Shown here piece after piece: positions 32,436-45,088 of a DNA stretch of 64,000 nucleotides. The notes beneath the pieces were generated by a model. It saw only the letters and a program-made list of their open reading frames with translations. It was not told the origin of the DNA and made no database searches. Numbering within the stretch: the first letter of the stretch is position 1; each line of letters opens with the position of its first letter. This DNA is from Ehretia macrophylla. Its lineage: Eukaryota; Streptophyta; Magnoliopsida; Boraginales; Ehretiaceae. The stretch is taken from NCBI GenBank assembly GCA_037974665.1, contig CM075767.1, forward strand, positions 23,213,498-23,277,497. The letters are read 5' to 3'. The position numbers were made by a program, and so were the translations under genes.

Positions 32436-33138
32436 TGTTGGGTATCGGCGCAGCGAAATGTTTGGGGCGAAGCGGTATCACACAGCTAAAATAGGACTGA
32501 GAAAAAAAGATAAGTGAGACACAATATTTTTACGTGGAAAACCCTCAAACAAATTAAGGAAAAAACCACGGGCAAGTATAGGAGGTTTCACTATGATGTA
32601 AGAATAAATTACAAAGTTCTTCTCTCTAATATAAGGAGGGAACAATTTCACTCTCTCAAATAATAGGAGAAACTAATTCTTACTCACAAAATTAAGACAA
32701 TTAATATGGAAGAGAAACTCTCAAGAAAAACTCTCAATATTTTCTCTCTGATTTCTGGGATCCTGAATTGAATTGAACTGAAGAATACCTGCTATTTATA
32801 GCCGAAGTTCTGCAATAGTTCATATGCATTTGCTTCGTTGTCCTTCACGTTTAATAACATGCAATGTTTTCAACTTTGTTTCCGCGTGCAAAGTGACAAC
32901 GCATCTGATCAAAGTCTGCACCTTACTTTTCATTTCAATTCCATGTGCTGACATTGCTTTAGGCAAAATAATAATATTTGCCCAAATATCATCATTGCAC
33001 CACATTATATTTTATATTCCAATGTGTGCTTTCTCTCTCTTCCCATGTCTTTCTTTTACCAAAGCAGCTTTACTTTCCCAACATGCCTCATGTGTAGCAT
33101 GTTTTTCCAGCTTCTAAAGTGAGCTTTACATCTTAATA
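32436..33138 (-). repeat. 3' LTR of copia element 1
   Basis: On the + strand it starts TGTTGGGTATCGGCGCAGCG and ends CTTTACATCTTAATA; the last bases are mutated from the family's CTCAACA. It contains the conserved ACGTGGAAAACCCTCAAAC block and CTGCTATTTATAGCC, probably the TATA region on the minus strand. Confidence 0.88.
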
Positions 33139-33203
33139 TTCTCCCACTTAAAGTCACTTTTGGAAGTCTTCCGAATCTCTCCATACCTGCTAGTTCTTGT
33201 TGC

Positions 33204-36200
33204 TTACATTTTCGCTAGGCCACAAGAGGATCTACTCCAAGCAAACTTGTCAACGTTGATTGGCTTTGTCATGACATTTGCTAGCTTGTCGTCGGTGTGA
33301 ATCTTCTGCATATCCACACTCCTTTCCTCCACTACTTCACGAACAAAGTGATATTGAACCTCTATGTGCTTCGTCCTGAAATGAAAAGTTGGATTCCTTG
33401 CAATGTGCAAGGCACTCTGATTGTCACAAAACAAAGGTACTTTCTCTTGTTTATGCCCGAGCTCCTCCATCAACCGTTTAATCCAAATTGCTTCTTTACA
33501 AGCGTATGTAGCTACCATGTATTCAGCTTCTGTTGTAGATAGAGCCACAATAGTTTATAACTTAGATACCCAGCTTACCGCGCCTCTTGCAAGTGTAAAC
33601 ACATAGCCTGTAGTGGACTTTCGTTTATTGAAGTCATCTGCAAAATCTGAATCCACATAACCCTTGACAGTAAATTCTGGTCCTCCATAACATAATACAA
33701 CATCTGAGGTTCATTTGATGTATCTTAGGATCCTCTTAACCGTATTTCAATGCTCTCTACCAGGATTCGCTATGAACCGGCTGACCGAGCCGATTGCCTG
33801 TGTAATATCTGGTCTCGTACATATCATAGCGAACATGAGACTTCCCACCGCTGATGTATACGGTACTCGAGACATTTCCATCCTCTCCGCTTTATTACTA
33901 AGGCACATACTTGAGGATAATTTGTAATTGACAGGAAGTGGTGTTGAGATTTCCTTACAATCTTGCATGTTGAAACGGCATAAGATTTTCTTGAAGTAGT
34001 TCTTTTGGGAAATCCATACTTTCCTGTCTTTTCTATCTTGGTGAATTTGCATCCCTAAAATCTTGTTTGCTGGTCCCAAATCCTTCATGTCGAACTCCCT
34101 AGCTAACTGTGCCTTCAATTCTTGGACTTGATCTTTGCTGGGGCCTGTTACCAGCATGTCATCCACATACATCAACAAAATGATGAAATCATTATCTCCA
34201 AACCTCTTGCAATATGTACAATGGTCTGAATTGAGTCTGTTGTACCCGAGGCTAATTGTGAAGGAATCAAATCTCTTGTACTAGTATCTCGGTGCCTGCT
34301 TTAGACCGTATAGAGATTTGGCCAACCTACAAACCAAGTTTTCTTTTTCTTTCTCAACAAAACCTTCTGGTTGGAACATGTAAATCTCTTCTTCAAGTTC
34401 ACCATGAAGAAAAGCAGTCTTTACATCTAATTGTTCTAGATGTAAATCAAATACAACACACATGGCCAAGACTACTCTGATAGTTGTAAGTCCAATCACA
34501 GGAGAAAATATTTCGTTGAAGTCAATACCTTCTTTTTGAGCAAATCATTTCACCACCAGTCTTGTACGATATCTCTCCACTTGGTCATTTCTATCTCGCT
34601 TGATCTTGAAGACCCATTTGTTACCGATGGCTTTCCGTCCAGGTGGTAGAAGAACAAGCTCCCACATCTTGTTTCTATGCAGAGCTTCAATTTCTTCCTG
34701 CATTGCTATCATCCACAAAACCACATCGGGGCTATTCACAGCCTCATGAAAGGTAGATGGCTATCCATCCTCCGTTAGAAGACAATATGCAGCATTGCTT
34801 GCTATGACATAGTCTGAGTGCCAAGGTGGTGTTGATGTTCGACTTGATGAACGTCGAACATCTGTAACCTCAGCCTCATCTGCTTCTTGCTCCTCATGCT
34901 TCGGTGCTGCTTCAGAAGAAGCATCTTCTTTTCCTGGGTTATCTTCGATCTATACTGTAGTAGTCTCCTTTGTAGTGTTGTTGTCATCTTCACTTTGCAG
35001 TTTGTCTTCTGCAAATATCACATCTCTGCTGATGATAATCTTGTGGGCAGAAGGATCCCACAAGCGATACCCTTTAACACCATCAGCATATCCCAAGAAT
35101 ATGCATTTCCTGGACTTTGGATCTAGTTTTGTTCTTTCTTGGGAACCATACATCATGTATGTCGGACATCCAAATACGTGTAAGCTAGAATAATATGCGG
35201 GTTTTCCGGTCCACATTTCCATTGGTGTTTCAACTCAATTGCAGTCGATGGTGATAGGTTTATCATGTAACAGGCGGTTCTGGTTGTTTCTGCCCAAAAT
35301 GATTTGGCTAGTCCTGCAGTTTCTAACATAGCTCTCATTTTTTCAAGAAGATTTATATTCATCCGCTCTGTTACACCATTTTGCTGAGGTGTGTGGGGAA
35401 CAATGAACTGCCTCTGAATGCCTTCTTGCTTGCAAAATGTCAGAAAGTTCCCGTCAGTGTATTCTCCTCCATTGTCCGTCCTCAAACACTTGATCCTTTT
35501 TCCGGATTTAAGTTCCACCAGCGCTTTGAAAGTTTTGAATATTAGAAACACATCTGACTTGTTCTTAATTGGATATACCCATAGTCTCTTAGAGTAGTCA
35601 TCAATAAATGATACAAAGTATTTGGCTCCTCCTAGGGACAAAACCGGCGATTCCCAAACGTCTAAATGGGTCAAGTCTAAAATGTGTTTGTTTCTGGCAG
35701 TAGATTTTCCAAATTTCAATCTATGCTGCTTACTGGTAACACAATGCTCACAGCGAGGTAAGTTTATCGTCTTGAGCCCAGGTAGAAGATTACGTTCAGC
35801 GAGAATCTTCAAGCCACGTTCTGTCATGTGGCCCAATTTGCGATGCCATATAATAGTTGATTCTTCTTGTTTGGCTGATGCAACTGATGCATCTGCCTCC
35901 TGCAACGTATCTCACAAAAGCATGTATAGATTTACTTCTATCTTTTCTGCCTTGATCACCCCAAGCGCTCTTTTGACGACCTTCATAATCCCATCCTGGA
36001 TATGGGTCTTGCAGCCAAGGTCATCCAATTGTCCAATAGACAATAGGTTCTTTTTTAAGCCCTTCACATGTCGTACTCCTTGAATGGTATGAATGGTACC
36101 ATCATACATTTTTATCTTGATGGCACCGATGCCAACAATCTCCAAGGCATGATCATTATCCATGTACACAGATCCCCTAGAGATAGGTTCATATGTGTGG

Positions 36201-37067
36201 AACCATTCTCTATGAGAAGTTATATGCCATGTTGCTCCCGAATCCATTATCCAAGCATCAGTGAGCTCCTTTCTGCCTTCGATACAATTGTTGCTTCGCT
36301 GTATAAAATATCTCAGGATTCTTTTTGTTACTCCAACAGTCCTTCTTGACGTGTCCTTTCTTGCCACAATTGTAGCATTTGATATTCTTTCTACTCCTGG
36401 ATTTTGATCTACCGTTGTTGTTGCTCCCACTCGAGCCACGTTCTGTTGATCTGCCTCTCACCATTGGTAGTGCCTCTGCTTGTTGTGAACTTTCAACTCT
36501 GTCTTCTTTAATTTTGCGCCTAGTTTTCTCTTTTAGAACAACAGCTGCAACATCATCAAAAGTAACAGATTCTGAAAGAACATTATTAGTGTAACTAATG
36601 ATGAGTTGATCATACGAATTAGGTAAACTTTGAAGTAGAATCTTTGCACATTCAAGCTCCGCTATTTTCTATCCTAACGTAGTTAGTTGAGAAAATAATA
36701 TATTTAAGGTATTCATGTGATCAATTACCGATGCGGATTCACTCATTCGAAGAGTGTATAGTCTTTTCTTCAAAAAGATCTTATTGTGAAGTGACTTGAC
36801 CTCGTACAGTTTGGTCAGTGCATTCCAAATTTCCTTTGCTGACTTCTTTTCCTCCACGCTTGATAGTACTGAATCTGCCAACGCCATATACGAATTAGCC
36901 ATAGCATTGCTATCTATTTCTATCTACTTATTGTCATCTGTCACCTCCGCTGGTCTGTCTCCGAATGCTGCCAAGCAATTCTCCTTTCTCAAGATTGCCT
37001 TAATCTTCAATTTCCAAAGGAAAAAGTTGTTCCCGTTGAACTTCTCAATTTCAAATTTTGCCGTCAT
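33204..37067 (-). pseudogene. Copia Gag-Pol polyprotein of element 1
   Basis: The minus-strand ATG at 37065-37067 begins Gag (KFNGNNF). Then follow a zinc knuckle CYNCGKKGHVKKDC (about 36355-36395), a protease DSGATWHIT (about 36225-36250) and a GAG-pre-integrase WHRKLGHM with CEHC (about 35740-35860). The integrase catalytic core has LDVWES, RTDNGGEY and PQQNGVTERM (35300-35690). RT is in pieces at 34545-34739, 34281-34499 and 33747-34178, with YVDDM at about 34155-34170. RNase H is at 33204-33700 (STTEAEY, DNQSALHIA). Stops and frameshifts separate the pieces, so no enzyme is made. Confidence 0.9.
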
Positions 37068-37219
37068 AATGTTGACAACGATTTGTTTTTCAACTTGAAC
37101 CGGCTCCCACTATCCCACTAAAAACTGTACTATACACGTAGACAGTACCATAAGTAGTACTATATACATATATAGCAACACATGTGAATAGTAACTATGA
37201 ACAGTAACCCCGCAACCAA

Positions 37220-37234
37220 TGGCTCTAATACCAC
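37220..37234 (-). promoter_or_regulatory. Primer-binding site of copia element 1
   Basis: Read on the minus strand, GTGGTATTAGAGCCA directly follows the 5' LTR. It is close to the complement of initiator methionine tRNA and fixes the element's orientation. Confidence 0.75.
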
Positions 37235-37296
37235 TGTTGGGTATCGGCGTAGTGAAATGTTTGGGGCGAAGCAGTATCACACAGCTAAAATAGGAC

Positions 37297-40001
37297 TGTA
37301 GCGCCCCGATCCCGCATGGGACCGAGACTTCTATCGATCTCTCTAATCTCAACCCGATCCCAAACCTGGTCATAATTTTCAGGAAAAACGGATAGAATCT
37401 CCTTTGTACCGGGGACATTCGGAGATTTATAAACATGCATAATTCAAGAATTCTAACATTCAACAACATAAAGCCAATCTTTCAGGCTACCACCCAACAT
37501 ACATTTGTCCTTTCCACCGATTCAATAGCAATCAACAATTCCAAACAACTCCACTTCTTGTTATATGCACTCCTATTCAACATACTTGGTTGTAATCAAA
37601 ATGTCATGCGTACTATACAGGTATCGATGCCACTAAACAATTAACATATTAACATGCTATACATTTTAGTCACGACCTTACAATACTTGACAACCTTGCT
37701 ACATAAAGACATACTAGACTGCACAGTCTCGAAATATATACAAGAATGGCTTCAAGAGCCTCAATTACAACGAGTAATCAAATAGACACGGGGGAGTCTA
37801 TATACAATATGTACAAGCACCACGCGATGGCAATTCACGACCCTTCTCGGGAGATGTGCCTGAAGTCCCTACAGAATGTTAAAGCGAGGGTTAAGCATAT
37901 ATAACACGTATGCCCAGTAAAGGATAGTCCAAGAAAGGGTCATGCAATGCAAATAATAGACAACAAATAGGTCAAGGCCAATTAACAGTATCTCGACACA
38001 TAAGCCACGTAGATGTAATTAATATAGCACGCAGTAACAAATAACTATAACACACATTGAGAGGTTTTGAGACAAAAAAATAAACGATTCAATCAAGACG
38101 ATATACAAGCCATATAACGCTTTCAATTCGATATAATGTTTTCGATTCACTAATGATATACGATGTTCAATAAACGATAAGCTGGTGAATCCCCCTTATC
38201 TCTCAAATGGGCCTCCTCCGAATGTACCCCGATCTAACGACCCAACTCTCCAAGGGTAGCATTATCCCAAGCGAGAAAGTGGACTCCAAGGGTAGCAATG
38301 TTCCAAGCGAGAGAGGGAATAGGAAACGGTGCTAGAGTATACCCAATACCGGCAAGTCAGTTGCTGCCTGGCAAGGCCCATTGCAACTGTTCCTGACCAT
38401 GGTTGCAACCAACGAGACGATACAAGACTTGACACGACACAACACAACATGACACGGCGCGACACACATGTCACGACACTTATCAAATATGACCAACATA
38501 CATTACAATCAATGCACAATCGAGTATACAAACAATACAATTAAGGTAAAACATTAAGTCAGTTAAATTACCAAGAATGATGCAACCCTCACCTTTACCG
38601 AGGTCCAAGATACGAGAAACAGTTCAATGGATCAACCCTATCATGCAATAGAATATATATTTATCACGAGGATTCACATTGTTAACATTTATAACCGATA
38701 TAACCAAGTTCACATAATATAAGCATTTAACAATGTTCGGTCTATATATCATTCAACTAAGCAATATAGCCATGAAATGCAATGACAATCAATATAGGAA
38801 GCATATGGTGCGACATTTCAAGCTAACACAAGTCTAATTCTCAATTTCAACTATTATGCTTAAAGTCAATAGAAATTATGCGCCTATAAACTCATATGAT
38901 GACCAAAATCGAAACCGACTTCACACCCTATTCAAGGACATTTTATGACCGACTTAAAAGTTACGGAACCCTGGTTCCGCCCACATTTACCCAAAGGAGC
39001 TATATAACCCGAAACCCCAACCATTGCCATAAATGCACGAAAAGTGCCTCCATGACCTACTAAGACAAAGCCCTAAATAAAAACGAGCAAACAGACAACT
39101 CCGTTTTTCGACCTCGACTTAAATTAGGTATGTTTTCATGATTTTCTCAAAGAGCACCTCAATTTTATTCCACATTATGTTAATCTAACATGCCAAGGAC
39201 CTACACGAGCGAGAAATTCGAAATCCGAGACAAAAATATTTTCTAGGTCATTTTCATGGCAAAAGTAATATTCAATCATCTTCCCCAAGTGCCATTTTCA
39301 TTTTCAAGCATTCAACAAGCATTTTAAACCATCAAATATATTTTATGAAGTCATTAGAGCATATAAGAAGCAACGGAACAAGCATTAAACCACAACAATA
39401 TTAGATCACAAAAATAATAGAACAAACTTTAATTGAATTTAATACAAAAATAGAATGCACCCTCACATCTTTTGAAGATCAAAGAATGGTCTTAAGGTCC
39501 CAAGGATGAAACACAACCAATTTGGGAAACAATGGAAGCAAGGAGCAATTTTTTTTTGGAGAAGTTACTATTCCCGTAACTCTTTTTTGGCCATTTTTTT
39601 TACACCTTTTTTTTTCTTAGTTTATAATGTTTTCATGAGATGGTCAAAGGGTGGGTCAAGCAATTAGGGCATTTTAGTAAGGGTAAATGGGTCACTTGGG
39701 TGATTAAATTTCAACAAAACAAAATGCCAAAAATCTGAAAATTCTGAAAAAAAAAATCTCACTGATACTATTCATCAAACATTTCACGAATTTTTTTTCC
39801 ATTAATCCCGATATGCAATGCATGCATGGTTAGGGGATATAGTCCCTTAAAAATATGTAGTATTTTATAAAAATATAAAATCCATGAAAAGAAATAGTTG
39901 AATTTATGGAAATATGAAAAAATGTAATAATTAGCTAAGTTATATCTAAGTTAACCATGTAATGAATGCAATTAATGAAGTGCTGGGTTCAGGATGTCAC
40001 A
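37297..40001 (-). mobile_element. Large LTR-like element (2.7 kb) nested in the LTR of element 1
   Basis: Runs from TGTAGCGCCCCGATCC to AGGATGTCACA, with 5 bp flanks AGGAC (37292-37296) and AAGAC (40002-40006), 4 of 5 identical. The other LTR of element 1 reads through this point without the insert, which proves the insertion. No ORF of retroelement type and no terminal direct repeat were found: probably a solo LTR. In family orientation it lies on the minus strand, since TCCGAATGTACCCCGATCT at 38217-38235 is the inverse of 22463-22481. A GACACGACAC-like simple stretch lies at about 38421-38480. Confidence 0.8.
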
Positions 40002-40638
40002 AAGACTGAGAAAAAAGGATAAGTGAGACAAAATATTTTTACATGGAAAATCCTTAAACAAATTAAGGGAAAAACCACGGGCAAGTATAGGAGGTTTCAC
40101 TATGATATAAGAATAAATTACAAAGTCCTTCTCTCTAATATAAGGAGGGAACAATTTCACTCTCTCAAATAATAGGAGAAACTAATTCTTACTCACAAAA
40201 TTAAGACAATTAATATGGAAGAGAAACTCTCAGGAAAAACTCTCAATATTTTCTCTCTGATTTCTGGGATTCTTAATTGAATTGAACTGAAGAAGAACTG
40301 CTATTTATAGCCAAAGTTCTGCAATAGTTCATCTGCATTTGCTTCATTGTCCTTCATGTTTAATAACATGCAATGTTTTCAACTTTGTTTAGGTGACAAC
40401 GCATCTGATCAAAGTCTGCAGCTTACTTTTCATTTTAATTCCATGTGCTGACATTGCTTTAGGCTAAATAATAATATTTGCCCAAATGTCATCATTGCAC
40501 TACATTATATTTTATATTCCAATGTGTGCTTTCTCTCTCTTCCCATGTCTTTCTTTTACCAAAGCAGCTTTACTTTCCCAACATGCCTCATGTGTAGCAT
40601 GTTTTTCCATCTCCTAAGATGAGCTTTATATCTTAATA
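40002..40638 (-). repeat. 5' LTR of copia element 1 (larger part)
   Basis: It continues the LTR interrupted at 37296 and matches 32480-33138 closely. The remaining first part is 37235-37296. It ends CTTTATATCTTAATA next to the duplication TAAAC. Confidence 0.88.
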
Positions 40639-40719
40639 TAAACCATAGACCTGATTTCGTCCTTCATTTGATCTTTTGTGAAGCCAAGAGCTGGTCCTAC
40701 AGGCCACAACATTGACTTA

Positions 40720-41110
40720 GGTTCTTTTTGGACTAGCTTTTTGACACTTAAAAATATTTTCTATGAGTTTAAAAGTTGAGACTAACTTGTTTGCCCAATT
40801 TTTGAAAGTGTTTTTAGGCAAAAGCTAAAGTTGAAAAACAAGAAGTTTCAAGTTAGAGCTTTTCAAAATAGGCTTTTGCGAAACTATTTTTATATAATGC
40901 CAGAAACTGTTTTCTTTTTTCTTTCTGTAATATACCCTTTCATTTCTTTTCAAGTCCAACACTGCCCTCAAATTTTTTAAAAGTTCAATATTGCCCAACA
41001 TAGACCAATCAGTCAACGTTTTTTATTCAACAACACTTCTAACCAAAGTTATATTGCTAAAAGCTCTACAGCTTAAAAGTTAAATTTCACAACTAATCCG
41101 AACAGAACAT
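40720..41110. mobile_element. MITE copy B (391 bp, TTA duplication)
   Basis: Starts GGTTCTTTTTGGACTAG and ends CCGAACAGAACA (inverse TGTTCTGTTCGG), flanked by TTA at 40717-40719 and 41111-41113. It aligns with 4391-4418 plus 9338-9710, and provides the empty site that dates the copia insertion at 4419. Confidence 0.8.
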
Positions 41111-42185
41111 TAGTCTCTGGTATATATTTGGTATTTATATACAGGTCTAGCTAGAACACATCCATATCAGGCAAAGCTTGACATTAAAAACACAGTTCCC
41201 ATAAAATGGCACAAACAACTGAACCAAGTTATATAGTAAGGAATTGGCCTAGAGTTCTATTTCCAAAAACGGCAAATGATTTTGTTACTGTGAAAAGAGT
41301 TATAGCCATTTAAATGAAGTTGTGTATGATTGTCGATTTTAAGCTATAAACAGAAATAGAGATGAATTTTGTTTTTTCTCTGACTTTCTCAATATTTTGA
41401 GGTCTCTTTTGTTTTTCTACTGATACTAATTCATTTTTTAGATTATGTAGTTAATATTTTAATTTTTTTTACCTACTAAATCAAACTATAAACCAAATCT
41501 TTCATGCTCATTGTGCCACAAACTATTGTTCGCCATAGAACCTCCCTACCATTTGCTATGCCCCATCCATTGTTCACAAACACTTTATGTCTTTGTTGGT
41601 TTGTTACGTTGTTATTATTTATGCGAGGTTGCTGTTTATTTTCTCTGTTAAAGTTTATTTAGGGTTGAATATAATTCTTTATGTTATGACACTCATTTAG
41701 GCAATAGGTAAGTTGGTTTTCTTATTATATTAAGTTTTAGGTTTTCTTATTAGACCGTCTTTTTAATTAGTTTAGTTCTCTAGTCTCACTCACGGCCAAG
41801 TTATGATGCCATAAATAGGCATTTTTACATTGTATTTCAACGGCTAGCTTGGAAAATTATTCTTATCATATTCTATCTTCAATAACAACTTCGAGGGAAT
41901 TAAGTGGAAACTAAATTTCTTCGAAGTGACATAGTGTTGTTACCTCAAAAGATGAGAGGGGTAAATGAAAATCTAATTACTTTTTTGTATATAAAGCTTA
42001 TGGAAGATATGACCACTCAAAAGCTATGAAAGATGAAGGGTATCATCTAAAAGTTTGTTTTCTCACGTCACATGCTTATTTCAATGCTTTATAAATTTCC
42101 AATGTAAGTGTTGCATTTAGAAAAGTCAAAAGATATCAAACTTTTAATATGGTGCTCATTTAAACTTGATGTAGGTAACAAAATA
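41111..42185. other. Non-coding cluster DNA
   Basis: AT-rich, no supported gene. About 42060-42130 aligns with 9890-9945 plus 10430-10460 and shows the LINE-free allele of that site. Confidence 0.55.
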
Positions 42186-42189
42186 AGCC

Positions 42190-42740
42190 CAATAATGTAA
42201 CAACTCAAGCCTAAAAGGAGAGCTCATCCCAAAACACTAGCATGTTAGGTAGAAGAACCCCTTGTACTTAAGAAGCACCCCTTGTGAGGGTGAGGTTTTA
42301 ATTTGGGATCATTATATTCCACCCTCTTAAATTAAGAGTTAATGCCCACGTCGGGCTAGCCTATCGACATTGGCCCAACGGTAGCCCTTTTCTTTTGGCG
42401 GCTGCACTCGTCTACCAGTATTCAGTGCGACACTTACCATACCTTAATTCAGCCTATAGTCGCCTATCGACACTGACCCGACGGAAACCCTTTTCTCTTG
42501 GCGGCTGCACTTGTCTATCAGTATTGAGTGTGACACTACCACACCTTAATCCAGCCTATATAGTCTCCCTTCCATAGAGTCCACTCTCAACGAAAGCACC
42601 AATATAACAAAATAAACTCAAGAATGTAACAACTTAAGCCCAAAGGGATAGCCCATCCCAAAAGACTAGTCTGTTAGGTGGAAGAACCCTTTGTACTTAA
42701 GAAGCACCCCTTGTGAGGGTGAGATTTTGATATAGGATCA
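42190..42740. repeat. Composite repeat: outer direct repeats around an inner tandem pair
   Basis: Outer copies at about 42190-42310 and 42615-42735 share GAAGCACCCCTTGTGAGGGT and preceding sequence. Between them are two tandem units of about 100 bp (42358-42461 and 42462-42562) sharing CCTATCGACA and TTGGCGGCTGCAC. The arrangement resembles a very small LTR-type or Helitron-derived unit, but no primer-binding site or duplication is evident. Confidence 0.65.
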
Positions 42741-43532
42741 TTACAATATCTTATTGTGTGGACTAATCTTTAGGCTATTAAAAAATTTGAATAGAGGTAA
42801 AGATAACCTTGTCGTGAAGGAAAAGGAAAATGAAAAGGATAGGTCAACAGAAAAAAGATAATTGCCATGAGTCAATCATTTTGATCGATTAATGTGCTAT
42901 ACTTCTAAGAAAGAATTTGAGTAAATTTATACATCAAACAATTGAGTGAAATGATTAAATAGCGACATGTTTTAATTAAATATTCTAAGTTCAAACTACA
43001 ACTTTAACCTCCATTGAATAAAAGAAAAGAAAATTAAAATTTGGTAAGAGACTTTAATTTTTTGCGTGAAACTTAAATGACTTTAACCAACTCAATTGGA
43101 GTTTGTTCAGGTATAATTCTGGTGATAAGTATAGGCGGGTGTCCGAGCTCCAATGCTATGCAAGGTGAGTCTGCCACCCCGATTTCCTATAAAACAAAGG
43201 ACCTAGGGTTGTCCTCAAGTTCCTCTTCTGACGCTCAAGTCAGTTATGAGATGGAAGAATATTCAAAAGCTTAAGTGAGTATAGAGTGTTTAGGCTAGAA
43301 TGTGATACCTTTGGACGTTGTGTGTTGCTGTATTTATATTTACTCAAAGCCTTTGATTATGATAAAAATCCTTAAAATCGTGGTAAGGGGATCTTATCTC
43401 CAGTTTGAACTTAATCATTAATTATCTATTCTTTAACTGGAGCCTTATCCATACATATGGACATCCAAGGAAGTCCCTATATAGTGCCTTACAGACCAAA
43501 TTCGTTGTCCGACCCACTTGGCCATGGTTGGG
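42741..43532. other. Upstream cluster DNA, then an unassigned retroelement-like scrap
   Basis: About 42790-43085 aligns with 24840-25010, upstream of pseudogene D. From about 43095 the similarity ends. A GC-richer stretch (to 43527, continuing about 58040-58085) is interrupted by the large element at 43533. A short ORF at 43077-43274 crosses this junction and so is not a gene. Confidence 0.5.
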
Positions 43533-45088
43533 TGTAACGACCCCAACCCGACCCTTTTCAAGATTAGGTCAAAGTCTACGCTCGTAGTCGTTGCAGTCTC
43601 AAGTATATAACCTTTTATAACATGAAAAGAAGTAAAGGGTAAAGATCTTTAATAATAACTAACTATTAAACAATAATCTTGGTACAAAGGGTGTTACATC
43701 ATCCGAGATCTGAGAACTACCCGGCTATATTATACAGTACGGTTTCACAATAGCTACCCTTTCACCCGAGAGCAACTCTAGTCTTTATAACTTGGAACAT
43801 CTATCGGAACATGGCTGACGAATAACTTTGAGCATGCAATCAACCAACTTTGGCACACAATACCAACTCCCATTTCAAGCTAAACTCTACCTGTAAGGGA
43901 GAGGGGATGAGGGTGAGCTCTTTGGAAGTGCAGTATGGATAGAATATGAGAGTTTTAAACACATTTTTGAGATTTTTTAAAAACCATGATGCGATGCAAT
44001 ACAAGAGCGATAACATCAATAAGCTATCCACATATGGTAAACGATAAGATACAATATCATATGATAACCAGTAGAGATTTCTATCACATTCGATTCACGT
44101 ATCAATAATAGTAGTGACATATAAATAAACAGTATTTCCTCTCTAAGGTCCTCTAGGGACCAAGTGAGAGTACTTAATTATATCACATTACAAAGGATAT
44201 ATTTTGATTTCACTTCCTGAGGTGGCCAGCTTCGAATCATGATTTCAACTTCTTATCTCTCTTAATAGGGTACTACGGATTGTATCCGAAGTATAAGAGG
44301 CCCAAGGTATAACAGCTCGAGACAAGGTCATGCATTATATGAGTATGACAAACCTTTATAATAGTGTCAATGGAACATTTTAAACAGTAACATGAAAGAG
44401 CCACAATCAATGACTTACCGCCCACAAAACGCCATAACACGGCCAGAGAAGGGCACAACAACACGACTTGAGGGATGTCAAATACACAGACCATGACATT
44501 ATGAAAGACATATCATGCTTGTATAATTAATGCTTTGTCTAGAATTATTATACCTCAGGTCAAATATTATATTTGAGCATTTTCTATATTAGAATAGTGG
44601 TTACCAAACAACAACAAATTAGCCTACCATTAGGCTAATGAAAGTAAAGACTGGAAAATAAAATAGAATACCTGAAGAAATATTTTCTTCAATTGCCACC
44701 AAGATAAAAAGATTTACATGAGGAATAAAAATTGAAAAGTGTAACCTGTGCTTTCTAGAGCTCTGCCTAACTTTAATGAAATGCCACCTACTTATACAAG
44801 ATTTTGCAGACTTCAAAAGAAAATTCAAAAGAACTCAATCCGGATTCGAAAGCTCTGGAGTCCAGGGTCACTATACATTCACGCGTAACAAAAAAACAAA
44901 TCATTGCTTTTACTTTAAATAAAGTAAATAGTAGACTTTGTCTGTTGAAAGGGACATGTCACCAACTGAAAGTGTGATTCCACTTTGCATCGTTCTGTGA
45001 ATATTGGCTTTGTTGCATCTGTCCAAAAATCCTATAAGCATCTCCAGACTTTATCTCTATCTTTTTATAAATTTGTCCAAGAACAGAA

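Larger units (their letters stand above)
32436..40638 (-). mobile_element. Ty1/copia element 1 (nested, decayed)
   Basis: LTRs lie at 32436-33138 and at 37235-40638. The latter is split by a 2.7 kb insert (37297-40001). A perfect 5 bp duplication TAAAC (32431-32435 and 40639-40643) flanks the element. The coding strand is minus: the primer-binding site (TGGTATTAGAGCCA) lies inside 37220-37234 and the polypurine tract lies beside 33138. Order on the minus strand is Gag, protease, integrase, RT, RNase H, the copia order. It is the same family as element 2 (49948-55286) and the solo LTR at 21275. Confidence 0.93.

Noticed and set aside
42190..42740. CRISPR-like array
   Set aside because: Only two units of each kind, eukaryotic context, and spacers are not regular.
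43077..43274. Small secreted-protein-like ORF
   Set aside because: It spans the junction between cluster DNA and an inserted scrap, so it arose by insertion.
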